Positions 11,833 to 23,446 of a stretch of 64,000 nt of DNA are shown here, in pieces. Numbering within the stretch: the stretch's first letter is position 1; each line of letters starts with the position of its first letter. Origin of the DNA: Mixophyes australis. Its lineage: Eukaryota > Chordata > Amphibia > Anura > Limnodynastidae. The DNA lies in the NCBI GenBank assembly GCA_036250195.1, contig JAVHZZ010000009.1, positions 37,973,824 through 38,037,823 on the forward strand. Reading direction: 5' to 3'. The notes beneath the pieces were generated by a model. That model made no database searches, was not told the DNA's origin, and was given only the letters and a program-made list of their open reading frames with translations. A program made the translations under genes and the position numbers.

Positions 11833-12092
11833 ATATATGGGCATTTATATTGCCACGCAGCTGGTACCATATATAATGTGGGACATACCGAGCGCGGGCT
11901 TATTTTTCTCTGGTTTTGTTTCAAAATATTGCCTTTTTGTCATAGCAGCTGTCCATCAAGCCTATTTAAGGCACATTTGGGTGTGGCTCACAAGCCAGCC
12001 TTTGCTAGATGTAAACCCCTATACCTGGGAGGTGAGTGCATCTGATTTTAACTGCATTTTAATAGTGTTTAAAGCATATAGGTCAGTGCAGG

Positions 12093-12233
12093 ACCTGCAT
12101 ATAATGAGGTACCCTTGACGTGGGATGCAGGCTTAAGTCTTTTGATCAAAATATGAACTAATACCTCATGTTTTCATTTTGCTAGACACACATAGATATG
12201 CAGTTTAAAGGATAAGCACTGACAACTTTCTAC
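12093..12233. repeat. Inverted partner of 11658-11799
   Basis: This stretch is an almost exact reverse complement of 11658-11799, sharing CCCTTGACGTGGGATGCAGG and TTTTGATCAAAATATGAAC. The arms are ~140 bp with a ~290-bp spacer. The near-identity suggests a recent origin. Confidence 0.75.
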
Positions 12234-12235
12234 CA

Positions 12236-12958
12236 ATTTTTTTTTACTGCAGGAACAGTGAACATAGTTAGATTGCAGTACCAATTTTTTTGACTGCAGG
12301 AACAGTGAACGTAGTTAGATTGCAGTACCAATTTTTTTTGACTGCAGGAACAGTGAACGTAGTTAGATTGCAGTACCAATTGGTTTTGACTGCAGGAACA
12401 GTGAACGTAGTTAGATTGCAGTACCAATTTTTTTTGACTGCAGGAACAGTGAACGTAGTTAGATTGCAGTACCAATTTTTTTTAGACTGCAGGAACAGTA
12501 AACGTAGTTAGATTGCATTACAAAATTTTTTTGACTGCAGGTACAAATTTTTTTTGACTGCAGGAACAGTGAACGTAGTTAGATTGCAGTACCAATTTTT
12601 TTTAGACTGCAGGAACAGTGAACGTAGTTAGATTGCAGTAACAATTTTTTTTGACTGCAGGAACAGTGAAAGTAGTTAGATTGCAGTACCAATTTTTTTT
12701 GACTGCAGGAACAGTGAACTTAGTTAGATTGCAGTACCAACTTTTTTTGACTGCAGGAACAGTGAACGTAGTTAGATTGCAGTACCAATTTTTTTTAGAC
12801 TGCAGGAACAGTGAACGTAGTTAGATTGCATTACAAAAAATTTTTGACTGCAGGTACAAAATTTTTTGGACTGCAGGAACAGTGAACGTAGTTAGATTGC
12901 AGTACCAATTTTTTTTAGACTGCAGGAACAGTGAACGTTGATATATAGCAGTACCAAT
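12236..12958. repeat. Minisatellite, 47-48-bp unit, about 14 copies
   Basis: The unit is a T-run followed by GACTGCAGGAACAGTGAACG and TAGTTAGATTGCAGTACCAA. Length changes fall mostly in the T-run, and two degenerate short units are present (12522-12550, 12829-12865). The repeating 16-residue peptides on both strands are artefacts of a unit length near a multiple of three. Confidence 0.9.
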
Positions 12959-12960
12959 GG

Positions 12961-13075
12961 ACTCAGCAGAACAGAGCACAGGACACAGCACCACTGGACT
13001 CAGCAGGACAGAGCACAGGACAAAGCACCACTGGACTCAGCAGGACAGAGCACAGGACACAGCACCACTGCACTA
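12961..13075. repeat. 37-bp tandem repeat, three copies
   Basis: Units beginning ACTCAGCAGGACAGAGCACA start at 12961, 12998 and 13035. The array directly follows the larger minisatellite. Confidence 0.85.
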
Positions 13076-13440
13076 ACCAGGACAGAACCACAGGAATGAC
13101 CAGGACAGAGGACACCACTAAAACACACCCTCCCGCTTCCCTGATCAATGCCCGAAGATTGCGGCGGCAAGCGGGGAATTTAAATAATCCGAGTATCGCG
13201 AGATCCGACGGCGGAAGTAATGACAAAAACCTCGTTTTGAGTTTGGCAATCGGCGCGAATACCCGAACAGTGCTCGGATCGGGCTCGGATCCGCACTGTT
13301 CGGGGGTGCTCTGATTTAGAAAATCCGAGCCCGCTCATCGTTACATTTGTTACAGTTAAAGTTAAACCCTAAATCTTCATGGTTATACCACTCTACACTT
13401 TTCTCATTGCTGTTTACTGATAAACCCATTTACCCACATT
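13076..13440. other. GC-rich repeat-like segment
   Basis: This island of higher GC contains inverted CCGAACAGTGCTCGGATC / GATCCGCACTGTTCGGG strings (13262-13302). It ends near CCGAGCCCGCTCATCG, which looks like a repeat-family end. No protein family is visible. Confidence 0.35.
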
Positions 13441-15375
13441 ACCCACTTTTTGTCATGTGACAAGTCATATCTTACAGGTGAGTTTTGAGTGCCCGTTTGA
13501 AGGAGCACAGATTGGGAGCGAGACGGATGGAGCGAGGGAGGTCATTCGAGTGCAGGGGGGCAGCTCGGGAGAAGTCTTGGACTCGGGAGTGGGAAGAGGT
13601 AATGAGAGTGGAGGAGAGGCGACGGTCGTTTGCCGAGCGCAGGGAGCGAGCGGGAGTATGAATGGTAAGGAGGTTAGAGATGTAGGGAGCAGTAGACTGG
13701 GAGAGAGCTTTGTAAGTGGTAGTAAGGAATTTAAAGAGGATTCTGTAAGGGAAAGGGAGCCAGTGTAAGGCCTGGTAGAGAGGGGAGGCAGAGGAGGAGA
13801 GACGTGAGAGAAAGATAAGTCTGGCAGCTGCATTGAGTACAGATCAGAGCGGGGCGAGATGGGAGAGAGGGAGGCCAGTGAGGAGGAGGTTGCAGTAGTC
13901 CAGGCGGGAGATGATGAGTGCATGGATGATGGTTTTGGTGGCGTCTTGTGAGAGGAAGGGTCGGATGCGGGTGATGTTGCGCAGTTGGAAGCGACAGGCT
14001 TGAGCAAGAGCCCTGGGGGACTCCTACTTGGAACAGAGCCCTGGGGGACTCCTACTTGGAGGGGCGTGGGGGCGGTGGAAGAGCCGGACGTGGAGACAGA
14101 GAAGGTGTGGTTTGCAAGGTAAGAGCAGAACCAGGCATGGACAGAACCAGAGAGGCCTAGAGAGAGAAGAGTTTGCAGAAGGAGGAGGTGGTCCACGGTG
14201 TCAAAGGCCGCGGAGAGGTCGAGGAGGATAAGTAAGGAGAAATGACCTCTGGATTTGGCTGATAGGAGGTCATTGGTGACTTTAGCCAGGGCAGTTTCAG
14301 TGGAGTGGAGGGGGCGGTAACCAGATTGGAGAGGGTCGAGGAGGGAATTGTCCGAGAGGTATCTGGTGAGACGACAGCAGACTAACCGCTCAAGAAGTTT
14401 GGAGGCATAGGGGAGAAGAGAGATAGGGCGATAATTGGCAGTGGAGGTGGGGTCAAGGTTGGGTTTTTTGAGGATAGGAGAGATGAGAGCGTGTTTGAAT
14501 GAGGAGGGTACAACACCAGAGGAGAGTGATAGGTTGAAGAGGTGTGCCAGGTAGGAGCAGGCAGTGGGAGAGAGAGAGCGAAGGAGGTTAGAGGGGATTG
14601 GATCAAGAGGACAAGTGGAGGGAGAAGAGGAAAGAATGAGGGAGCGAACTTCATCGCCTGATGTGGGGCTGAAGGAGCTCCAGAGTTGTTTGTTAGAGGG
14701 AGGTGAAGCAGTAATGGCAGCGGGAGAGGGGTTGGAGGAGGAGATGTTGAGTCTGATGGCTTCAATTCTGGAGAAGAAAAAAGTGGCGAAGTCATCAGCT
14801 GAGAGGGAAAGAGGGACCGGAGGGGGGGTGAGAAAGGAGGGAGTTAAAGGTGGCGAAGAGACGACGGGGATTAGAGGACTGAAAGGAAATGAGGGATTTA
14901 AAGAAGGTTTGTTTAGCCAGGGAGAGGGCAGAGCAGAATGAGGAGAGGATAAATTTAAAGTGAAGGAAGTCCTCCAGAGACGTTCTGCAGTGCGAGAGCA
15001 CTTTTTAAGGAAGTGGGTGAGTTTGGAGTGCCATGGTTGGGGGATGAGACAGCGTCGGCGGATGGGAGAGGCAGGGGTGACAGCGTCAAGGACAGTAGTG
15101 AGGGAGTGGTTGTAGAGACAGGATGCCTGGTCAGGGCAAGTCAGGGAGGGAAGGGGAGAGAGGAGAGAATCAAGAGTGGAGGAGAAGGAGATGGGGTCGA
15201 TTGCTTCAAGGTTGTGTCTGGTGAGGGTGGCTTTAGGCGGGGGGGGAGCAGGGGAGGAGGACAGAGTGAAAGAGAGGAGATGGTGGTCAGAGAGTGGGTA
15301 GGGAGAGATGGAGAAGTCTGAGAGATCGCAGAGATGTGAGAAGACAAGGTCGAGGGAGTGACCAAGATGGTGTGA
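13441..15375 (-). mobile_element. L2/CR1-like LINE, decayed, 5'-truncated
   Basis: Minus-strand frames, taken piecewise, read from the end of an endonuclease domain (~15370) through a linker into a reverse transcriptase. The RT fingers show NYRPISLLP at about 14440-14400, then AFDTVDH near 14200 and GVPQGS near 14045. Reading switches frame several times, so it is a pseudogene. The segment that should carry the catalytic aspartate pair after GVPQGS is missing. At that point a ~26-bp sequence (14008-14059) is tandemly duplicated and joins directly to the thumb region. Near 13500 the frame reads a typical [10 protein letters not shown]-terminus. The plus strand is strongly purine-rich across the element. 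Confidence 0.8.
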
Positions 15376-15779
15376 GCAATTGTTATGTCAAAGAGCTATA
15401 AGCAAATGCAACACCTACCAGAACTATCTGAGTAGTATTCAATGCAGAGACTTTTCTAGTCAAAGCTGCTGGAAGCACCCTGGGCTCTCTAGGAACTCCC
15501 GTTGGGTGCCTTCTTCAGGCACACTACTATGAATCTCCTGAGTTCCATTCCTCTGTGTCAGACTGAGTGTAAGGCTCTGAGCTGTGACATCATAGCCCAG
15601 TGCTACAGTTCCAGCCTATCACTGACATATTCACAAGTAAGAAACATGCAAGTTAATTTAAATAATTAAACTATCCATTGTCAAGTTAGGGGGAGCTGCA
15701 GGGAAAATTAAAACACTGAATGAGTGACATTTCATTAATTTAAATCTTGGCGTTAGGTGACCACTTGGCCCTGTATTCT

Positions 15780-16335
15780 ATACAATACAGAGAGAGAGAG
15801 TGACTGCTATACAATACATAGATGATCCTAGTAACCGTCATACAATACAGAAAGCATCTTAGCAACTTCCACACAATACAGAACCATCCAAGTGACCAAT
15901 ATGCAATACAGAATGTATTCTAGTGACCAATATAAAATCCAAAGAGCATCCTAGTAATCAATATACAATGAAGAGAGCGTCCTAGCTTACTAGTATCCAT
16001 TACAGAGACCAATATCCAATACAGAGAGCATACCCATGATCAATGTACAATACAGAGAGCATCCTATGACCAATATACAATACAGAGACCGTCCTAGTGA
16101 CCAATATACAATGCAGAGACCATCTTAGTGACCAAGGTACAATTAATAGAGCATCTTAGGGACTACTAAACAATATATAGAGCATCTTTGTGACCAATAT
16201 ACAATGCAAAGCACATGCTAGTGACCTCCGTATAATACAATGAACATTCTAGTGACCAATATAGAAAACAGAGAGCTTTCTAGTGACTGCCATATAATAA
16301 AGAGAGCATTCTAATGAGCACTATATAACTACAGA
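15780..16335. repeat. Degenerate tandem repeat, unit about 30 bp
   Basis: About 18 diverged units of the form CAATACAGAGAGCATCCTAG plus TGACCAATATA follow each other. Copies differ by many substitutions and indels, so the array is old. Confidence 0.75.
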
Positions 16336-16966
16336 GAGTGGGACCCCTCCCCATGTCGAACATTGTGCCATATCATGACACTTCCCCGAAATTGACTCTC
16401 CCTCATGTCATGGCCCCATCTGTATATGCTCCACTATATTATGCTCCCTCCCCTTGTATAAACACTCTTCACATGCATTTGGCTCCTGATCTCCCTCAAA
16501 AAATGATTCTCCCCTGTACCTCTAAAGTGTTGCTGGAGTGCCAGTGTGGCTGCTGTGTGGTCTAAACTCACTGTTGGTCTTGCAAGATGAAATTTCCTCA
16601 TTTCAATCACGAGACTAAGCACTCCGTGACCTGCTGTAGCTATTGTGTGAAAGTGTGGAAGCAAATCAGAATTTGCTGCAAGGCTGCCTGTCAATATTTG
16701 ATCACGGCCCCGGGCTGAACCTTTAAGGTCAAGGCCAGTCTTGATGAGTCTGGCTGGTGGGGGTCACCGACCCACGAGAAAAATCCCATTAATGTCTATG
16801 GCCAATGCACCGCTGCCTACATTACATGGGGCTTTTTTGTGTGTCTGAAAATTTGCATTACTCTGGGCAAAGTGTGCCTAGAAATGTAGAAAAAAATTGA
16901 ACAAATCAGTATGGCGCTCCACTTAATGTGCAGCCCAATATGTATATCAGGTACCACTATACCTCT
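16336..16966. other. Intergenic, no gene recognised
   Basis: The open frames at 16338-16565 (plus) and 16694-16434 (minus) show no family signature. The composition suggests old repeat material. Confidence 0.35.
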
Positions 16967-17454
16967 AAATCATATAAAGAATTGCAAGAGTACGTACATC
17001 AGGCGCTCTAATATAGACGCAGAGAAATGATGGTCCTTCTCTTATTACAAGATGTAGGCATAAAAGAAAAATGTGTCTGTTCTGTGGAAAAGTTTACACA
17101 GCCTCATCTAAAAAACAGACTCAACACAAATACCAATACATAGTACATAGATATAAATCCGGGATGAATAATGTATATATGTATAAATCTGATCCAGTTC
17201 ACCGTGAGGAGTTTATGGTTACAACTTCACCCGTGATCATCAGCACTACAATCCACCTGCCTTGATAAAGACTTGAACTTGTCTTTCTTGAGTTCATCTT
17301 ATCTTAGCATCGAGGAGCTGGAGAGATTGAAGATCCATTGGACCACGTGACTCCTCTATGTATCTCTACATGCCGTTTGCATAGATAAGTTTGGTGTGAG
17401 TCCATTCATACATTTTATACTTTTTGTATTGTTTTATTCAATTTTATTAAAGAG

Positions 17455-18328
17455 TGTCGAAGTCGTATAATTGGATGAACGAAAGTATATTGGTTGATAT
17501 TGTTTTATTGGTCGATTGCACTCAGTATGCCACGCTACACGTGGCATATTGCGATCGCACGGTAAAATACGCACGTACACACTTGCATTACAACATTTAG
17601 TTATTTATGTAATTCATATTCATATTGGTTCCGTTACACAGTCATTTATGAGCAGATAGTATTTAGTTTATTATTAGTTTATATAATATGATTATATGTA
17701 CACTTCAGTGTTATTTAAGGTTCAGGTTATAAGAAAGGTGTCATGTTTAGTATCATATTAAACCCCTTTTCACCAGCAGCTGTCCGGTGCATTCGGCGAA
17801 GAAAACGCACATTGCATACTCTAGTTATTGATGTTAGGGAATAAACCTTTTAAATTTAATACTGAGCATAAAATGCTAATAGACTAATTGTAACTGGAGA
17901 GTCAGGCGGGAAGTACAGAGCTCACCCCCTGGAGAGATGACCCCCACCTTTGGATTCCTTAGATTGAACCAGCCTATGACCTGTTTACCCTGGACCCATC
18001 TGATGTCTGGACCTATAGAAGCAAGCCACGTCATCTCTATTGTTCACTCTGTAACACTGACTGTATATATAATCATAGCTGCACCCCCACTAGCCTCAGT
18101 CTACTCTGAACACAGTATTCAAGGGTGAATTACTGTTCACTGGTGTCCGTGTTAGCGCAGCGGTATGTATGTATCTTTTGGTATTGGCTGTACTGTACTG
18201 TATCTTAATATAATAATGTATTGAATTGTTAACTATTTACATCTGCTAAAATAAATCACTTTGTACGTTAGAAACACATACAATCGCTTGGGCAATGCCT
18301 CTTTGAAAACGATAAAATTACTTTAATA
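17455..18328 (+). mobile_element. Solo LTR of the same retroviral family as the 48.8-58.6 kb provirus
   Basis: It starts TGTCGAAGTC and then ATAATTGGAT, matching the start of the provirus LTR read on its own strand (TGTCGAAGTCAGTAAATTGG). In the middle it shares AGAGATGACCCCC, CTTTGGATTCCTTAG and GAACCAGCC. It has a TATA box at 18064-18072 and AATAAA at 18250-18255; the distance from AATAAA to the end (73 nt) matches the provirus (75 nt). AGAG flanks both sides (17451-17454, 18329-18332), a 4-bp target duplication. The last bases are ATA where the family has ACA. No internal sequence is left, so it arose by LTR-LTR recombination. It is clearly older than the provirus. Confidence 0.85.
18064..18072 (+). 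promoter_or_regulatory. TATA box of the solo LTR
   Basis: TATATATAA sits in the position corresponding to the TATATAAG box of the provirus LTR, upstream of the AATAAA at 18250. Confidence 0.65.
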
Positions 18329-18867
18329 AGAGTTAATGAACTAAATTTTGTCTATTACTGTTTTATGGGTCCTGGTGCTGTGGAGAGGTTGCCGCTTTAT
18401 GAAAACACACCCATAGAGATGGAGATTGTTAAAGGCTTGGAACAATTTGTAATCTTGTAAGCATGCGGTGGGTTGTAGTGTTGATGATCACGGGTGAATT
18501 TGTAATCGTAAACTCCTCACGGTGAACTGGATCAGATTTATACAGATATACATTTATATCTATGTACTACACTATGTATTGGTATTTGTATTGTGAGTCT
18601 GGTTTTTACATGAAGCTGTGCAAACTTTTCCACAGAACAGATTAATTTTTCCTTTATGCCTACATCTTGTAATAAGAGAAGGATCATCATTTCTATATGT
18701 CTATATATGAGCGCCTGATGTACGCATACTCTTGCAATTGTTTATATGCCTAGAAATGTGCTTTACCACTAGAGTGTAACTGGAAAATGCCAAATTAATC
18801 CCATTAAGAGTATATGACTGGACGCCTTGTGAATCAGCTCAGAGCTCGTGCAAAATATAAGTCCTTT

Positions 18868-19308
18868 TTAGTGCAAATGACTGTGCACACCAAGGAACAC
18901 GTGACTGTGAACACTCAGGAACGGTCGTAGAAATCCACCCTCTTTTCTCAATTCAATAATCTCACTCCAAATGTAATGCTCAAAACTAGGTTCACCAGTC
19001 CCTTTTCTCTGTACTTTGAAAGGAATTACTTCACTGTACCCAACTTCTTCCACCAGCTTGTGAAAAACTTCCCCATAAACACCACTATCTACAAAACCAT
19101 GTGCCTTGGCAGAAATCCATGTATGGTTATGCAAATCAAAGCACTCAGCACCACCAAGGAGGTTTTTATACTGTGCCAGAGCCATTTTGCACTTTGAAAA
19201 TGAGGCCCATTGACTGCTATGCATCCCATCCTGGAAAACATTTGTCAGTTTATAAAGTATAACTGGGTATATACACGAGTAAAAAAGGTGAATTTTTACA
19301 TTTAGCAA
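18868..19308 (-). CDS. Unrecognised 146-residue open frame
   Basis: The frame is open for 146 codons in AT-rich DNA, where chance frames are usually shorter. Residues ~33-125 have a balanced, protein-like composition, with a segment containing GGAECFDLHNHTWISAKA and a Glu/Val-rich continuation. The last ~20 residues are low-complexity (HSHVFLGVHSH). I do not recognise the family. There is no visible promoter, intron or neighbour link. It may be an exon, a processed pseudogene fragment or a transposon piece. Confidence 0.3.
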   Translation of the reverse strand: MLNVKIHLFYSCIYPVILYKLTNVFQDGMHSSQWASFSKCKMALAQYKNLLGGAECFDLHNHTWISAKAHGFVDSGVYGEVFHKLVEEVGYSEVIPFKVQRKGTGEPSFEHYIWSEIIELRKEGGFLRPFLSVHSHVFLGVHSHLH

Positions 19309-20825
19309 AATACAACTTAGAAAGCCCTGCTGGAGAGAGCTTATATTTTACAGAATTGAATTACAGTGAGCAAGAGATAAAGTATGTGGAGGGAGAGATT
19401 TTTTATTTAAAATATATATGTGTTCTGACTATAAGTGTTTCTCTTATTTTAAATGTTCTTTTGGAGAAAAGAATGTCAGTTTGCATTTAATAATCCAAAA
19501 GTGGCATGATATCTGGTGCTTTGGGTATGTTGCTAAGCAACATGACAGACATTAAGAGCTTGTGTTCATCGCTCTGTGGCCTATATATACACACTTATAA
19601 TACTATAACAGCTTAAGTAAACAATAGTATGAATAACTAATTATAGCCGTTTCTATGTCAATACAAATCTGCCTCTGCAGTAACAATGCTGACACTTCTG
19701 CTCCAATGTATCACAGTATATTAGCTGTATACAAGCTGCAATACAAATGTACTAAGATAAAGCGAAAAATAGTATTTTCATTGTCCGCATTCAGATTTAT
19801 AAGCCATCTTATTCTGGTGCATGTGCAGAGGCTGGCTGGCACATTTTACCCTGGGAGCAAGCACACAGCAACAGTGCGCGAGCACCAGCCCGTTCCTTAA
19901 AGGAGGTTTTAGGTATACAACACAGGGGTTGATTTATCAAAGGCCGAAAAGCCCTTTTACTGGAAAAAATGGGTGTTTTCCCAAGCGAAATGGCTTGTTT
20001 TTGCTTTGGCCTATACATTAAAAGGGTTACCACCACCAATAATCGTTGGTAGTCATACTTCCAACAGAAGAAATACTGACGCTTATCCTGCTGATGAAAA
20101 TACCAACATTGTGATTACCAACAGTGAAAATGCCGACAGTCACAATGCCGACATTAAAACGGCAATGCCAGTAGTGGGTGCAGTGGCTATACAGTCGCTG
20201 GATCCGCAGGCAGTAAAAAGTGTAAAAAATAAATAAATATAAATAAAATGGGTGCCCATCCCCCATCATATGAACCCTAGTGCTGGTCAGGGGAAAATCT
20301 GGGGGTCAAACAGCATGGGGTCCCCCCAACTCTCCTTTAACCAACCTTAGGCTTAGCCAGCCAGGGCTGGGGAACCTGCAACAGGGGTCCCCATGCCATT
20401 ATGCCAACTAGCCCCAGGCAGGTCAGCGCGGGGCTGTATCCCCTAGGGAGTTGAGGTCTGCCAAAAAATTGCAGCCCCCTCCCTATAGGTACCCAGCCCT
20501 GTGTTGACAACACCAAGGCTCTTTCCACACCCTTGACAAGTGCAAACTCTTTATAACTTACTGCTATCAGCACTTCTGCTAAAGGTCAAGTCATTAAGAA
20601 CTAAGTAGCCTCAACTGTATGCAGTCCTTAGAAGACCCTCACTCCTATCAGGCTTTGCATAAGCAAAGTTTGGATTTGCGCATCTCTGTTGATCCTACAA
20701 AGGGGTGGGGTACGCATTTCCGGAGACAATAATCCAAACAACAGCTACAGAGACTTAGAAAGGATGATTAGGATAAATGCTACATTGAGTAAATATAGAC
20801 ATACCACAATGTACTTACACACAAT
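19309..20825. other. Intergenic with several repeat-like patches
   Basis: Bases 20060-20160 contain repeated AATGCCGACA-like strings, and 20280-20540 is a GC-richer patch; both look like dispersed repeat fragments. The family is unknown to me and no gene is supported. Confidence 0.35.
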
Positions 20826-21145
20826 GGGCCTGAGTCATTAAGGAAAGTAACGCAACAATAGGAGTAAATATTCTCCGGGACAAACCATGTTACAAAACAA
20901 GGGGTGCAAATTAGTTTATTATTTTGCACATAAGTTAAATACTGACTGTTTTTTCATCTAGCACACAAATACTTAATAGCTTTATTTGTACACTGAAATT
21001 TAAAGTAGATCTATGACATGCCCTAATCCAACTATAAATCTGTCCCCACATTTTACATTTATCTCCCCCTCCAATGCAACATGGTTTTGCCCAGATACAA
21101 AGTTACTCCTTTTTTATGCTTTACTCTCCTTAATGACTCAGGCCC
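20826..21145. mobile_element. MITE, GGGCC-ended family, copy 2
   Basis: Terminal inverted repeats GGGCCTGAGTCATTAAGGA and TCCTTAATGACTCAGGCCC bound a 320-bp element homologous to 6785-7099. AAT flanks both sides (20823-20825 and 21146-21148), a probable 3-bp target duplication. This fits PIF/Harbinger-like mobilisation; the class is inferred. Confidence 0.85.
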
Positions 21146-21148
21146 AAT

Positions 21149-23438
21149 ATATCCAACACTTCTCATAGACGGCAGGTATAAATTACAAGTGGAGAATAGG
21201 CATTGACTGGTAATCTCGTCATTTACAATGGTCAAAGTGAGATTGACGGTTTTAAGGTGATTTATGCAGCCATTTGCTAATTATTAATTTGTTACTAAAG
21301 ATATTTAAGCTTCTGCTGAGGGCCATGACATATTCAATACCTCTAAAGAAATCACATTAGCAAAGAAGCACGTCAGGCTGTTGCATATTCTTTCAATAAT
21401 GTATTTATTCATATTTCATCACACATTTAAATGCCATCCAACCATATTCAAGTTCTCCAAGTGGTAGACTGTATTAATCACCCTTCACACAGCGCATTAT
21501 AGTGGTTTTAGCACTAGTTCATTGGAGTTGAGCAGGTTATTATTCAACAAACTTTGGATGAACTTACTAACTTTGTCTGCCCCATCTTCTTTTATGCACT
21601 ATATAAACTGTAAACATACAACATTGACTGAAAAGCTGAATAGCTACGCTACAAACAGTGTTTAACAGGAACTTGTAACCGTTGTTTGATTCATACTGAG
21701 TGCCCAAGAGATAGACTGTAGCAAACTGATCTTATATCATGTGAATAAAAATCACCAATTTACTTGTAATAAGAAAAAATAATGAATGGAACCAGTACAT
21801 TTACTCAGTAATGCATATGGAACAAAAGGCCCCTTAAAGGAATCAACTGTATCAACTAATATAACCTACAATTAATCAAACCAAATATTGCGGTACTACA
21901 AGTCCTAAGAAAAAGTTTAAGACCACCTTAAACGCTGTTACACCAATTAGGACTGAGGCTTTAGCAAAAGAACAGTACTGAAGTTTTATGATCGCCTATA
22001 TTCCAGTCCGGAGCATGTGTTGGCTTGTGGCCAATGGTGGAATTTCAAGTGGGAATAGATGTCCAATCCAAAGTCCTTAAATATATAACCGTGGCACCAA
22101 AACACTTACAGCAGTCAAAGCAATAAAAAGTTGTCATCGTAGAATTATTGTACTAACGCATTACGCTGTTCGCAAACAACTGCTTAAGAGGACAGAACAT
22201 CAATATAAACTCCAACCAGTAGCAAAGAGTGTAAATAGCCAAAAAGGTTAATTATAATAACACCCCTCACCTGGCAGTGGGTATTGGTCTCTCACAGATA
22301 TGGGTTCTGCAAATCACAGCTAAAGACACTATATAAAGAGTAACAAAAAGTTATAAAAATATGATCAATAATAAATAAGGCTCTATAGACAATCATATTT
22401 TACATAACTGTAACCCATGGGGATGCTGCAATTGCACTTGAGCACCCAGGGGCTAATAATCACAATTGCATCAGTAAGAAAAGAGAGGGATATAGCTATT
22501 TAGCAGTCCAGGAAGAGAAACTATATCTCCCACAAGGCTATTATGAAAAGGGAGCGGAACCTAAGAAGACTGGGAAAACAGAGGGGGGAGGGGGAGAAAC
22601 TGAGCTGTGTGACCAGATAGGTGACCCTAGGCAGAAGGGCACTGGATGGGTGGTCTGAGCAGAGAGAACAGACAGTCTGCAGAGATATCAGAGCAGAGTG
22701 GAGTCTTGAACAGAACCTGCTGGAAGTCACAGTTTGAAGCTGCAGGAGGAGGTTTGCATGCACCTCTGAAGAAGGACATTTTACAAGTCAGCCATTTTGG
22801 AGATAATCAAGTTCAAACCTGTGGCACACAGTGGTGCAGATAAGTTACTGGTTATTTTACCTATCTGTTATTATTCAAGTGGGGTTTGGACTATATCTGG
22901 CCACAAGGGCTGAAGAGTTAGGGATAGATGGGTGGGCAGGTAAAAGTGCACCAAGTGTTTGTCTAATCAGCATTCATGGAACTACAAGTCCCAGAATACA
23001 AATAAGAAAGGATTTTACAGTTGTTACTACAGGAGGGTTTGCATACTGTGACTGCTGTACCTCACTGCAAGTGATTTAAAGACCTCTAAAAGCTGCAAAC
23101 TGGACATATGCTGCTTCCATGCCATGCTGCATCCATACAGAAGGGCCCCAACTTGCAGTACACTGCTCCATTTGTGTGGCATGTTTGAATACTGCTGATG
23201 TGTGTGTTTGGCATGTCATTGTAGAGCTATAAGAAAAAATATATACATTCACCCCGCAAGATATTCCCAGTATAAAGAGCAAGTAAGGTATCTGATATAT
23301 TTTTCCAGTGTATAAGGCTGTGACAATTAATGTTTATATTGTATGCTGTTAATGTTATTTATTTATTGCGAGTTATTGTGTTAACTTGGTGTTCATAGTA
23401 AGAAGTGGTGCTCCACTTTCATCCACACTGTCTTATTA
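21149..23438. other. Intergenic, no gene recognised
   Basis: The stretch is AT-rich to ~22480. The segment 22500-23290 is more balanced in composition and may be old repeat or host regulatory DNA; it holds the AACTACAAGTCCCAGAATAC motif at 22980-22999. No coding frame is supported. Confidence 0.35.
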
Positions 23439-23446
23439 CTGTATTG

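Larger units (their letters stand above)
16967..18752. mobile_element. Long-armed foldback element interrupted by a solo LTR
   Basis: The arm at ~16967-17262 is the reverse complement of ~18439-18752 with scattered mismatches. Shared strings include TTGCAAGAGTA, GTACATCAGGCGCTC, CTTATTACAAGATGTAGGC and the region around CACCCGTGATCATCA. Removing the LTR at 17455-18328 leaves only about 300 bp between the arms, so the original element was about 0.9 kb. No transposase is present. Confidence 0.75.

Noticed and set aside
12230..12511. Open frames with 16-residue repeated peptides on both strands
   Set aside because: They come from the 47-48-bp minisatellite; unit length near a multiple of three keeps frames open by chance.
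13465..14196. A real 243-residue protein gene on the minus strand
   Set aside because: Only its first part matches an LINE RT; the rest is an out-of-frame, Ser/Pro-rich reading of the same decayed LINE.
13457..15321. Plus-strand Gly/Glu/Arg-rich frames
   Set aside because: They are the purine-rich antisense strand of the L2/CR1-like LINE.
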